Positions 1-7,925 of a stretch of 64,000 nt of DNA are shown here, one piece after another. A program made the position numbers and the translations under genes. Numbering within the stretch: position 1 is the stretch's first letter; the number at the start of each line of letters is the position of its first letter. The notes below the pieces were generated by a model. The model was given only the letters and a program-made list of their open reading frames with translations. It was not told the origin of the DNA and did not search any database. This DNA comes from [Bacteroides] pectinophilus (GTDB lineage: Bacteria; Bacillota; Clostridia; Lachnospirales; Lachnospiraceae): positions 2,891,501 to 2,955,500 of the forward strand of contig CP102260.1 of the NCBI GenBank assembly GCA_025146925.1, written 5' to 3'.

Positions 1-23
1 AAGGATAGGAGGCATCACAGCAG

Positions 24-1760
24 ATGCTTAAGCACTTTAAAGAACGCATACATTTTTACAGTGGGCGCATACGTGACGGACGCCTGCATGAATTCATCGC
101 ACAGACGCTGTGGCTGTACTCTTATGTAACCAGATACAAATGGCAGATTGCAGCCTATACGCTTATCGGTCTTACCGGAACTGCCACTTCACTTATAAGC
201 AGTATTATTTCCAAGGACATGGTTGACATAATCACCGGGCATCAGACCGGCGCTCTTGTTAAGACGTTCTGCCTTTTTATAGGATTTTCAATAGGCAATA
301 TTATTGTTGCGCAGCTTTCAAGCTACATCTCCAATATGATTTCCCTGAGGGTAGATACTGATATCAAAGCAGATATCTTTGATAAGATGCTTGTCACAGA
401 TTGGGAGGAACTTTCCAATTACCATACCGGCGACCTTATGACGAGATGGAGTTCTGATGCATCAACGATATCGAACGGTGTCCTTAACTGGGTTCCCAAT
501 CTGGTTATATACACTGTTAAGTTTGTGAGTTCCTTTGCAGTTGTAATATATTATGATCCTGCATTTGCACTCGTTGCCATGCTCGGAATCCCTGTAAGCA
601 TAGTAATGTCACGTTCAATGCTTAAGCGCATACAGGACAATAACCGCAATGCAGCACAGATTAATGCGCGCATGGCAGGATTTAACCAGGAAACATTTTC
701 CAACATGCAGACAATAAAGGCTTTTGATCTCCTCAAGGTATATTCAATGCGTCTGAGACAGTACCAGCGCGAATACCGCGATATGAAGACAGCATACCTA
801 AGGCTTGGAATGCTTACGGGAATCATAATGTCACTTGTAGGGATTGTTGTATCCTACAGCTGTTATGCCCTCGGAATATACCGCGTATGGAGCGGAGCCA
901 TATCATACGGTACAATGACCCTGTTCCTGTCACTTGCCAATTCTCTTACAGGCACCCTTAATAACCTTATATCGCTTGTCCCGACAGCAATATCAATTAC
1001 AACATCCGCCGGACGCCTTATGGATATACTCAGCATGCCTAAGGAAGACTATTCCGGAAGAGAAGAAGCCGCACATTTCTATGAAAGCCACAGAAGAGAT
1101 GGACTTTCTGTTGTACTTAAGGATATAAGTTACACATATCACAACGGACGCTGCGTATTTGATAATGCCTGCTTTGAGGCACACCCTCACCGGATAGCTG
1201 CAATCGTCGGTCCTTCAGGTGAAGGCAAGACATCGCTGCTGCGTATAATTCTCGCACTTCTCAAGCCGCAGTCAGGCAGCATGTGTTTACAGGCCGGCAG
1301 TGACAGTCTTGCGATAACGCCTTCCGTGCGTCAGCTTTTTTCATATGTGCCTCAGGGCAACACTATGTTCTCCGGGACAATAGCCGAGAATATGCGTGCA
1401 GTTAAGCCTGACGCAACAGATGACGAGATTGAAGAAGCACTCAGGATGGCGTGCGCATGGGATTTTGTAAATGCCTGCGAAGATGGAATCTACAGCCGAA
1501 TCGGCGAACGCGGGTTAGGTTTTTCAGAAGGCCAGTCACAGCGTCTTTCCATTGCCCGCGCACTTATCAGACATTCTCCTATACTGCTTCTTGACGAAGC
1601 TACATCCGCGCTTGATGAAGATACAGAAAATAACATTCTCACCAACATAATGCAGGATTCATATCCGCGCACATGCATAGTCACGACCCACCGTCCTAAC
1701 GTACTCCGTATATGCAGTTGTGTATACAGGATTTCCGACAGGAAGTGCATACGGCAGTAA
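24..1760 (+). CDS. ABC exporter, fused permease and ATPase
   Basis: A 578-residue half-transporter expected to form a homodimeric or heterodimeric exporter in the cytoplasmic membrane. Residues about 30-330 hold the six-helix ABC exporter domain. The C-terminal third is the ATPase, with Walker A GPSGEGKTS near residue 396, a signature FSEGQSQRLS near 498 (a variant of LSGGQ), Walker B ILLLDEATSALD near 522 and the switch histidine in TTHRP near 554. An AGGAGG site lies 11 bases before the ATG, and any operon partners lie off the left edge. It has no N-terminal C39 peptidase domain, so it is not a self-processing bacteriocin exporter. The substrate is unknown. Its neighbour is a small peptide gene on the opposite strand, so peptide or lipid export are both possible. 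Family certain, substrate not. Confidence 0.93.
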   Translation: MLKHFKERIHFYSGRIRDGRLHEFIAQTLWLYSYVTRYKWQIAAYTLIGLTGTATSLISSIISKDMVDIITGHQTGALVKTFCLFIGFSIGNIIVAQLSSYISNMISLRVDTDIKADIFDKMLVTDWEELSNYHTGDLMTRWSSDASTISNGVLNWVPNLVIYTVKFVSSFAVVIYYDPAFALVAMLGIPVSIVMSRSMLKRIQDNNRNAAQINARMAGFNQETFSNMQTIKAFDLLKVYSMRLRQYQREYRDMKTAYLRLGMLTGIIMSLVGIVVSYSCYALGIYRVWSGAISYGTMTLFLSLANSLTGTLNNLISLVPTAISITTSAGRLMDILSMPKEDYSGREEAAHFYESHRRDGLSVVLKDISYTYHNGRCVFDNACFEAHPHRIAAIVGPSGEGKTSLLRIILALLKPQSGSMCLQAGSDSLAITPSVRQLFSYVPQGNTMFSGTIAENMRAVKPDATDDEIEEALRMACAWDFVNACEDGIYSRIGERGLGFSEGQSQRLSIARALIRHSPILLLDEATSALDEDTENNILTNIMQDSYPRTCIVTTHRPNVLRICSCVYRISDRKCIRQ

Positions 1761-1790
1761 ATACTTAAAATTCAATCTGCTCCACCCGGC

Positions 1791-1850
1791 AAAAAACAGG
1801 CATATGTCTCATCCGTACACTGTATGTACGATGCGTGACATATGCCTGTT
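1791..1850 (-). terminator. Terminator between convergent genes
   Basis: Long inverted repeat with 14-base perfect outer arms (AACAGGCATATGTC at 1795-1808 and its complement at 1837-1850) and further pairing inside. Read on the minus strand it is followed by six T (1791-1796), so it should end the small peptide transcript. On the plus strand there is no clean T run, so it would serve the ABC exporter gene only weakly. Confidence 0.75.
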
Positions 1851-1910
1851 CTATCATCTGCTCTATTATATACTTAATGCATAACTAATACCTGTTCCGG
1901 TTGCCTGCAA

Positions 1911-2237
1911 TTACCATGCACGGTCTGTAGGGCTCTTGCCTTCCTGCTCCCAGCCCGGCTTACGGAATCCGTTATCGTTGTCGTATGATCCCCACTGAAG
2001 CTCTTCAAGCCCGCAATATCCCTGTCTGTAACAGTTACATCCGAGACATCCGAATGTGTCCTTAACTGAGCCGTCTGATGATGTGTAATTCATATTCTGG
2101 TACTGGCCGTTCATATACTTGCTCTCACAGCTTACCGGTCCGTTCTGATTCCCGCCCTGTGTGCTTCCGCTTGCAGCATATACGCCTTCTCCGGTCTCTT
2201 CGGTTACAGCCACTGCCGGTCTGATATACTCCTTCAT
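1911..2237 (-). CDS. Small Cys-containing peptide, possible modified-peptide precursor
   Basis: A 108-residue protein with no domain I can name. It begins with a leader-like stretch, MKEYIRPAVAVTEE followed by GEGVYAASGS, then a Gly/Asn/Gln/Tyr-rich region and a Cys cluster (Cys 64, 67, 69, 75 in GCLGCNCYRQGYCG; one more at 37). The start is supported by a GGGAG site and by a strong promoter of its own at 2323-2351. Similar short proteins with a YIxP...EGVYAASG N-terminus are, as far as I recall, common orphan peptides in Lachnospiraceae; that is memory, not a search. It sits between an ABC exporter and a nucleotidyltransferase-fold gene and has no radical SAM, lanthionine or lasso enzyme beside it. 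It could be a ribosomal peptide precursor, a secreted surface peptide or a Cys-rich metal binder. Confidence 0.7.
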   Translation of the reverse strand: MKEYIRPAVAVTEETGEGVYAASGSTQGGNQNGPVSCESKYMNGQYQNMNYTSSDGSVKDTFGCLGCNCYRQGYCGLEELQWGSYDNDNGFRKPGWEQEGKSPTDRAW

Positions 2238-2322
2238 AAAACCATCTCCCTTATTGCAATACTACTCTCAATCTCTGATTTTCACACTATTCTAATGAAA
2301 AAGATTGTCATTTGTTTTCCTT

Positions 2323-2351
2323 ATAATATATTACAAATGAGCTGAAGTCAA
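2323..2351 (-). promoter_or_regulatory. Promoter of the small peptide gene
   Basis: On the minus strand TTGACT (2346-2351), a 17-base spacer, then TATTAT (2323-2328), about 85 bases before the peptide start. It lies just past the stop codon of the nucleotidyltransferase gene, so the peptide can be transcribed apart from the glycan genes. Confidence 0.75.
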
Positions 2352-2374
2352 GATTTATGCAATATTTTCACATT

Positions 2375-3649
2375 TCATCTTTTGCCGTCTTCTGTACTGA
2401 ATATGTGCATATTTTTAACAATACGGCTTCTTGCATGTGCTTTTTTCATTACCTTCAATGTCGATACACGCCTCAGATTCCTGTTATTATGCACAAATAC
2501 CACCAATGTCTTAGCCCACAGGTACGGCCACATAATAATCTTGTTCGCATGCTTTGGATTATTAAGCTGCATCTGATGGTGAAACTCACGCATATAATCA
2601 GCCGGTGAATTGCCTCTCATAACAACCATTCTGTCATTCGCTGATTTGCCGAATTCCTCTGCTGTGAGTATCTCATCCATGAACAGACGGACATCCTGCC
2701 TGTCATAATCCTGATATGCAATAAATGCTGCATTTTCCTTTCTCAGCCCCAGATATTCAACACAGACTGCCGTTACCATAGATGCGAATCCAAGTATTCC
2801 GCTCTCTGATGCCATTTTGACAAAATCTTTCCTGATATCCTCATCATCACATGTATTCCAGAATACCACCCAGTCGCAGAGAAGCTTAATTCCAAATCCC
2901 GCCCTTAAAAAATGCTGCAGCATATGAACGAGCAGATAATATGCCTCCTGCGTCCTTGTACATACAGGAATCCGGTATCCCATAATCTCTGTCATCTCAC
3001 AGCCGGCAAGCATATCACTCGCAAGCTTTTTCATATATACATTCATGTCCTGATTATCAAATGGTTCCGCAAGCAGCCTGTGAAGCTCAATTGTGATTCC
3101 CTCATCCGATACGAACTCCGCATGGTGCTGTGAATGCTGATGCTTTTTTTCGATATAGCCGTAGCCCTTAATCAGTCTTCTTGCACATTCAAAATTCTCA
3201 CCGTCACCTGCAAGTATGTCTATATCTCCCGACTTGCGGAGGAATGGCGAAGGATAATACCTTGCTGCAGACACACCCTTTAACACAACAGATTTAACAT
3301 TATTATCCGCAAGGAGTTTAGTTATACACGCAGTAACATACAAAAGCCTGTTATTCTGTATAAATGCAGTTGAAGCGCTCTTCTTTGCTGCCTTAACCGC
3401 ACCCGCAGCCTTAACATCACTGTATTCCTCAAGGCTGTCATATATGAGTGAAAGCACTGCATGATCTGCCGCAAGTGATATTGCCTCCTTAAGTATATCC
3501 GCATCATATCTGTTTATGTCAAAGCCTGCCATAAACCTGCAGCCACAGCCCTCATCACTATCCTGCCCTGCTATTGAATTCTTCACGATATCCAGAAGAC
3601 ATTCCTCTTCCGGTGATAATGCCATAAGGACATTTTTATAATCAGCCAT
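2375..3649 (-). CDS. Nucleotidyltransferase-fold protein (NTP_transf_5 type)
   Basis: A 424-residue soluble protein that I place in the uncharacterised nucleotidyltransferase family PF14907. The clues are VVLKGVSAARYYP, then RKSGDIDILAGDGE (the D-x-D metal site of the polymerase-beta fold), then IELHRLLAEPFDNQ. Members of this family occur in surface-glycan loci and in some lasso-peptide clusters, where the related PsmN glycosylates a phosphorylated peptide. The start used is the ATG after a GAGG site, not the upstream one. It overlaps the flippase stop by 8 bases, which implies translational coupling. Role here: probably transfer of a nucleotidyl or glycosyl group to a glycan or peptide. The acceptor is unknown; the neighbouring small peptide is one candidate. 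Confidence 0.8.
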   Translation of the reverse strand: MADYKNVLMALSPEEECLLDIVKNSIAGQDSDEGCGCRFMAGFDINRYDADILKEAISLAADHAVLSLIYDSLEEYSDVKAAGAVKAAKKSASTAFIQNNRLLYVTACITKLLADNNVKSVVLKGVSAARYYPSPFLRKSGDIDILAGDGENFECARRLIKGYGYIEKKHQHSQHHAEFVSDEGITIELHRLLAEPFDNQDMNVYMKKLASDMLAGCEMTEIMGYRIPVCTRTQEAYYLLVHMLQHFLRAGFGIKLLCDWVVFWNTCDDEDIRKDFVKMASESGILGFASMVTAVCVEYLGLRKENAAFIAYQDYDRQDVRLFMDEILTAEEFGKSANDRMVVMRGNSPADYMREFHHQMQLNNPKHANKIIMWPYLWAKTLVVFVHNNRNLRRVSTLKVMKKAHARSRIVKNMHIFSTEDGKR

Positions 3650-5177
3650 GAATCCTCTTCTCCACAAGTTGCTTTATCTTGCCTGCCACGAACCTGAACT
3701 CAGGTGTTCTGTAATGTATCACACATATAATAATATTCGGTACAATAACACATATTATCCCGCGTACTATAATCTCATATATGCATCCGCCGTTTATATG
3801 TGAGCATATCATATGCGTGACAAACCACACTGCCGCCGCTTCAATTACATATGCCGCATATCTGATAAAATACTCACTGACAGGCGCTTTAAAATGATGC
3901 TTATAAAGCACATACGGTTCCACCCATACGGTTGTCATCAGCATGCTTATCGTTGTTCCCATAAATACGCCTATCGTTCCGAGCCGCTTTGCCAGTATTA
4001 TTGATATAACAAGGTTCAGCACCGCCGTTATTACCGCGTTATGCCTGTCAAACCAGAACAGCCCAATTGAATCACGGAATACAAGCGCCGCCTTGCGCAT
4101 ACCGGTAAGAAAAAAATTGATACAGAGCACAAGAACTATCTCTTCAGCAAATACATACTGCTTTCCGAAGCTCAGCTCAACAAACGGATTAAGCAGCTCA
4201 AACAGGCAGATTGCCGCAAATGTATACAGCCAGTGTGTCACAAAGAATACCGATTTAAACACCTCTCTGACTTTCTTTGCATCAGACGTAACACTCAGAT
4301 TGCCAACACTTGCCGTAATCCCCTGAAAACATCCTGTAAGCACCTGCTGCACGGACGCAATGACCAGATAGTAATTAGAATAACAGCCGACGCTCATAAT
4401 TCCGACAACAGAAGAAAGAATCAGGTTATCCGTATTATTGACCGCAACATTGCCAAGCCTGTGCATGAGCATTGCCCGTATATTACGGAAATTGGCACCC
4501 ATCTCCTCCTTCGGCAGCGGCTTTGCGTCATGCTCCCGAAGAAACGGATACAGCGAATCTGCCTTTTTCGATATAAGGATGTTGGATATAAGCGTTGTCG
4601 CAATATTCACAAAAAGATAGATATAAAAATTATGTGTTGTCACTAAGAATATTATCTGCACAACGTCCTGAACAGCCCATGACGTAGTCTTGTACACCGT
4701 TCCTATATACATAAGCTGGTGCGCGTCCATCATAGTCTTTTTGTAGACAAGCATATATGACAGTGATGTATTTACAAGATACAATATGTAAATAAATGTA
4801 ATATGCCCAACTTCCTGCTGATTCTTCACAAGGACATCCATAAACGGAATCACGAGAAGTCCAAGTCCGAACACAACAACCGCAACCGTGTTGTAGAACC
4901 TCCTGAACAGCCGCATAACAGACTTCTGTTTCTCAATGTCATTATCCGCTATCGGACGGTACAGTGCGTATGATATCGCTGTCTCAAGCCCCATCTCCGA
5001 GAGCGACAGTATATTAAGAATATCCATGAACAGTCCGTTAATGCCGACGTAGCTTGCGCTGAGAGTATGTGTAAATACTATTCTCAGCACATAGCCCATC
5101 ACTATTGCAAATGCCCTTGAAAACATTGCAACTGTCGTATTATGTGCGGAATATTCTGTCCTGCTTTTTGTTTCCAT
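3642..5177 (-). CDS. Polysaccharide flippase, MOP superfamily (Wzx-like)
   Basis: A 511-residue integral membrane protein with about 12-14 predicted helices and the layout of oligosaccharide flippases. The N-terminus AFAIVMGYVLRIVFTHTLSA and the GINGLFMDILNILSLSEMG segment are typical of Gram-positive polysaccharide biosynthesis/export proteins. It should move a lipid-linked saccharide across the cytoplasmic membrane. It lies 13 bases after the Stealth gene and overlaps the nucleotidyltransferase gene, so these three form one operon. It is separate from PelG, the second MOP protein in this window, which suggests that two different surface polymers are made here. Confidence 0.9.
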   Translation of the reverse strand: METKSRTEYSAHNTTVAMFSRAFAIVMGYVLRIVFTHTLSASYVGINGLFMDILNILSLSEMGLETAISYALYRPIADNDIEKQKSVMRLFRRFYNTVAVVVFGLGLLVIPFMDVLVKNQQEVGHITFIYILYLVNTSLSYMLVYKKTMMDAHQLMYIGTVYKTTSWAVQDVVQIIFLVTTHNFYIYLFVNIATTLISNILISKKADSLYPFLREHDAKPLPKEEMGANFRNIRAMLMHRLGNVAVNNTDNLILSSVVGIMSVGCYSNYYLVIASVQQVLTGCFQGITASVGNLSVTSDAKKVREVFKSVFFVTHWLYTFAAICLFELLNPFVELSFGKQYVFAEEIVLVLCINFFLTGMRKAALVFRDSIGLFWFDRHNAVITAVLNLVISIILAKRLGTIGVFMGTTISMLMTTVWVEPYVLYKHHFKAPVSEYFIRYAAYVIEAAAVWFVTHMICSHINGGCIYEIIVRGIICVIVPNIIICVIHYRTPEFRFVAGKIKQLVEKRIHG

Positions 5178-5190
5178 GGTTTACCCTGTC

Positions 5191-6267
5191 TTACCTTTCA
5201 AACGAGGATTTATCCGGCAGTATGCTCTCAAATGCCGAATTAATCTTATTCTTTATTCCCTCAAAATCTGTTACGCGGTCGGAATCATTTATGCAGATTA
5301 CACGCGCCTTCTGCTTTCTTATTATGTCCGCCGCCCTGTCTGCTCCGCCCGGAAGTTCACAATAGCTCAGGCCCTCCGCAATATTCGCCGGTGTAAAATT
5401 ACCGCTCAGCTTCTGCCAGTCACGGATAAGATACTGATTCACATCATCCCCGCGGAAGTGGTGGCTGCATGTCTGCGTGAGAATATCATTTTCAAGCTCC
5501 CACACCTTTCCGAATGTACTTTTGCAAAATGCCGCAGGTCCATGTGTATCATAAAATCCCGTGAATAGCGGAAATGCCAGCTCCAGCAGATTATATCCGA
5601 AATAAAGCAGCGGATACCCCGGTTTGAAGTAGCTTCCCGGCTGCTTCTTAACATTCTCTCTTTTGTCAAAATACTTACTTAGCACAAGTGCATTATTGAG
5701 CAGTATATGTGACATGACCGGATTGGCAGGATTAGCCACAACAGGCTGGAATGCCAGCATATCGCGCGGTCTGCCGTTTCTAAAGAAGTCTTCTTTGGCT
5801 GCCGGCTTTAACAGAAAAACATCATCATTAAAATATACAAATTTTTCCGAAAGCCCCTCTATCCTGTGAAAATTAAGCTCGATTGTATTCGAGTTAAATG
5901 TAGGCAGGAACTGCTCTGGTATGTAATCCTTATGATTTACGATATGCAGCTTCGGAGCATCCGTATTCATCCACGGCGGAATATGTCCCCACGTCACAAA
6001 ATGTATCTTATTAACCCACGGTGCAAACTTCTCGACCCCGCGGAACCAGTATTGCAGATTGTCCCAGCTGTAATACCTCGCACCGCTGTTGTCTTCTATG
6101 GAATCACCGTTTTTAAGGCTATCACTCCCGCATCTGCCCTCTGATGACACACTTTTACCAATGTCTGATGACACTGCATTTCTTTCTTTGAGCCATTCAG
6201 GGTCGGAACCATCCACCCAGGGTATCACAAAATCTATTCTCTCATTGTCTGATGAATTATCTGCCAT
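5191..6267 (-). CDS. Stealth-family sugar-phosphate transferase
   Basis: A 358-residue protein with the Stealth conserved regions in order: CR1 DFVIPWVDGSDPEW (residues 12-25), CR2 around YYSWDNLQYWFRGVEKFAPWVNKI and FVTWGHIPPW, then LSEKFVYFNDDVFLLKP with the conserved Asp pair, and CR4-like FRGDDVNQYL near the C-terminus. Known Stealth proteins transfer hexose-1-phosphate from an activated sugar to build phosphodiester-linked capsule or wall polymers. It is the first gene of a minus-strand operon with the flippase and nucleotidyltransferase. The start has a good GAGGGAA site, and its promoter is half of the palindrome at 6326-6358. Donor and acceptor cannot be read from the sequence. Confidence 0.93.
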   Translation of the reverse strand: MADNSSDNERIDFVIPWVDGSDPEWLKERNAVSSDIGKSVSSEGRCGSDSLKNGDSIEDNSGARYYSWDNLQYWFRGVEKFAPWVNKIHFVTWGHIPPWMNTDAPKLHIVNHKDYIPEQFLPTFNSNTIELNFHRIEGLSEKFVYFNDDVFLLKPAAKEDFFRNGRPRDMLAFQPVVANPANPVMSHILLNNALVLSKYFDKRENVKKQPGSYFKPGYPLLYFGYNLLELAFPLFTGFYDTHGPAAFCKSTFGKVWELENDILTQTCSHHFRGDDVNQYLIRDWQKLSGNFTPANIAEGLSYCELPGGADRAADIIRKQKARVICINDSDRVTDFEGIKNKINSAFESILPDKSSFER

Positions 6268-6325
6268 AATCTATTCCCTCGTATTATATATTCTCCCAGT
6301 GCTGTTTCTCTGCTTTTTAAATGAA

Positions 6326-6358
6326 ATTATAGCATCTTCGCAGCGTAAATGCTATAAT
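6326..6358. promoter_or_regulatory. Palindromic divergent promoter
   Basis: TTATAGCAT (6327-6335) and its exact complement ATGCTATAA (6349-6357) are separated by 13 bases. Each arm forms an extended -10 box, TGCTATAAT, on its own strand: plus 6350-6358 and minus 6326-6334. The plus box leads to the DUF4832 gene at 6407 and the minus box to the Stealth gene at 6267. No good -35 is seen for either, as expected for extended -10 promoters. Confidence 0.6.
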
Positions 6359-6406
6359 ACTTTGACCTTCATATTTATAATATATATCAGAAAGAGTTTT
6401 AATTTC

Positions 6407-7876
6407 ATGAAAAATCATTCCAGAATTCATATAATCCGGATGCGTTCACTTGTCATTGCGGCTGTAACTGCTGCACTTGCCATTGCCGCTGCATTATGCA
6501 TTTATACCGGTCTGAATATTATACGCGTTGGATATGACAGCGCCAAGTTCTCTGAATCTGCAAAAGAGCTTAATAATCCATACAGGGGATGGTACTGTCT
6601 GTACGGCTACCGCCTGACTTCAGGCGCTTCCGGTGCTGTTCCCGATCTCACATCAAAGCTTGAGCTTGAAACAGACCGCGACCCACAGTCTAACCGCCTT
6701 GTCCTTATCGAGATTAATCTTGCCGCATTCAGGGATTCCCGGATAGACAGGCAGGGACTTGCGCAGATAGACACTATCCTGTCTGCATGGGAGCGTACCG
6801 GCAAAAGTATAATTCTTCGTTTTCTCTATGACTGGGACGGACTTGCAGTACAGAGTGAACCTGACAGCATAGACATCATTATGCAGCACATGCGTGATAC
6901 CGCAGATATAGTCAACAGACATGCCGGTTCCATATATACGATGCAGGGGCTTTTTACCGGAAACTGCGGTGAGATGACAGGCTCCCGTTACATGAGCAGT
7001 GATGATATACAGGCGCTTGCCCGCTGCCTTGCCTCTTCAACTCTGTCCTCAATAAAGCTTGCGGTACGCACTCCTGCACAATGGCGCACAATTCCTCAGG
7101 ACTGCTCTTACCGCTTCGGTCTGTTCAATGACGGGATGACCGGTTCGGTCTATGACCTCGGAACCTACAGTGACCGCACCGTTACTTCAGATTATACCTC
7201 AAGATGGGCGCGTGCCGATGAACTTGCCTTCCAGAATAATCTGTGCCGCTATGCTCCTAACGGAGGTGAGGCAGTTATCGACAACATTTACAATGATTAT
7301 CCCGGTGTGATTACTGACCTTAGCACAATGGGGATATCGTACCTTAACTCAATGCACGATGCTGCCGTACTCAACAAATGGAAGTCCGTCACCTACAACA
7401 CCGGTGACATTAGCGAAGCCGGCATTGATAAAAATACCGTCTACAACGGCATGTCTGTGTATGATTATATCTCCATGCATCTTGGCTACCGCTACCTTGT
7501 TACCGGCAGCAGGCTTGAAGCTGTAAGCTTCCCCGGAACTTTACGCAAAATGCGTACTCTGACCGTAAGTATATGCAACATGGGCTTTGCCGGCTGCTAC
7601 AACGATTTTGACCTGAATATCACTCTATATGACAATAATAATACTGCTGCTGCCGTGTTAACCCCTGACGATTTTGATATGAAGAGCCTCACCGGAGGAA
7701 GCTTCTCCGATGTTACTTTTACATTTGATTCGTCACAGCTTGCAGAAGGAACTTATACTGCGGTGCTTACATGTACTGACCGCATGACTGGGGAAAGAAT
7801 AGATTTTTCCAACGAAAATGACAGAGATGACGGCGGGGTCACGGTCGGTTATATAAAAAGGAGTCCCACGTGGTAA
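6407..7876 (+). CDS. Membrane-anchored DUF4874/DUF4832 protein
   Basis: A 489-residue protein with one N-terminal membrane segment (about residues 14-38), then an extracytoplasmic DUF4874-like half (NPYRGWYCLYGY) and a DUF4832-like half. The fold of these families looks like a TIM barrel, but no activity is established that I know of. It is a clear paralog of the protein at 9458-10846. Both share G-x-x-GEM near mid-protein, VRTPxQ, a GGE motif, a YLN motif and YDYI-HLGYR. The two Glu residues (in GEM and GGE) would suit a retaining glycosidase pair. The start used is the ATG after AGAAAGAG; the open frame extends upstream into the divergent promoter and is not used. Likely role: acting on the glycan exported by neighbouring genes. 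Confidence 0.85.
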   Translation: MKNHSRIHIIRMRSLVIAAVTAALAIAAALCIYTGLNIIRVGYDSAKFSESAKELNNPYRGWYCLYGYRLTSGASGAVPDLTSKLELETDRDPQSNRLVLIEINLAAFRDSRIDRQGLAQIDTILSAWERTGKSIILRFLYDWDGLAVQSEPDSIDIIMQHMRDTADIVNRHAGSIYTMQGLFTGNCGEMTGSRYMSSDDIQALARCLASSTLSSIKLAVRTPAQWRTIPQDCSYRFGLFNDGMTGSVYDLGTYSDRTVTSDYTSRWARADELAFQNNLCRYAPNGGEAVIDNIYNDYPGVITDLSTMGISYLNSMHDAAVLNKWKSVTYNTGDISEAGIDKNTVYNGMSVYDYISMHLGYRYLVTGSRLEAVSFPGTLRKMRTLTVSICNMGFAGCYNDFDLNITLYDNNNTAAAVLTPDDFDMKSLTGGSFSDVTFTFDSSQLAEGTYTAVLTCTDRMTGERIDFSNENDRDDGGVTVGYIKRSPTW

Positions 7877-7916
7877 TGTCTTTTAGTTAAGACATTGCCG
7901 GGCGTGGGCTCCTTTT
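7856..7916. terminator. Nested bidirectional terminator
   Basis: Outer arms AAAAGGAG-CCCACG and CGTGGG-CTCCTTTT enclose a second hairpin with arms GGTAATGTCTT and AAGACATTGCC. The stop codon of the DUF4832 gene (TAA 7874-7876) lies inside the structure. There are T runs on both strands, so it can also end the Fic transcript arriving from the right. Confidence 0.8.
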
Positions 7917-7925
7917 AAACTTAGC

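Noticed and set aside
1795-1850. Long inverted repeat as a miniature transposon
   Set aside because: There are no flanking target repeats and it sits exactly between convergent gene ends with a T run on one strand, so a terminator is the simpler reading.
1911-3649. Small peptide plus nucleotidyltransferase as a lasso-peptide cluster
   Set aside because: No lasso cyclase (asparagine-synthetase-like) or leader protease lies nearby, and the peptide lacks a lasso-type core, so only a general peptide-precursor idea is kept.
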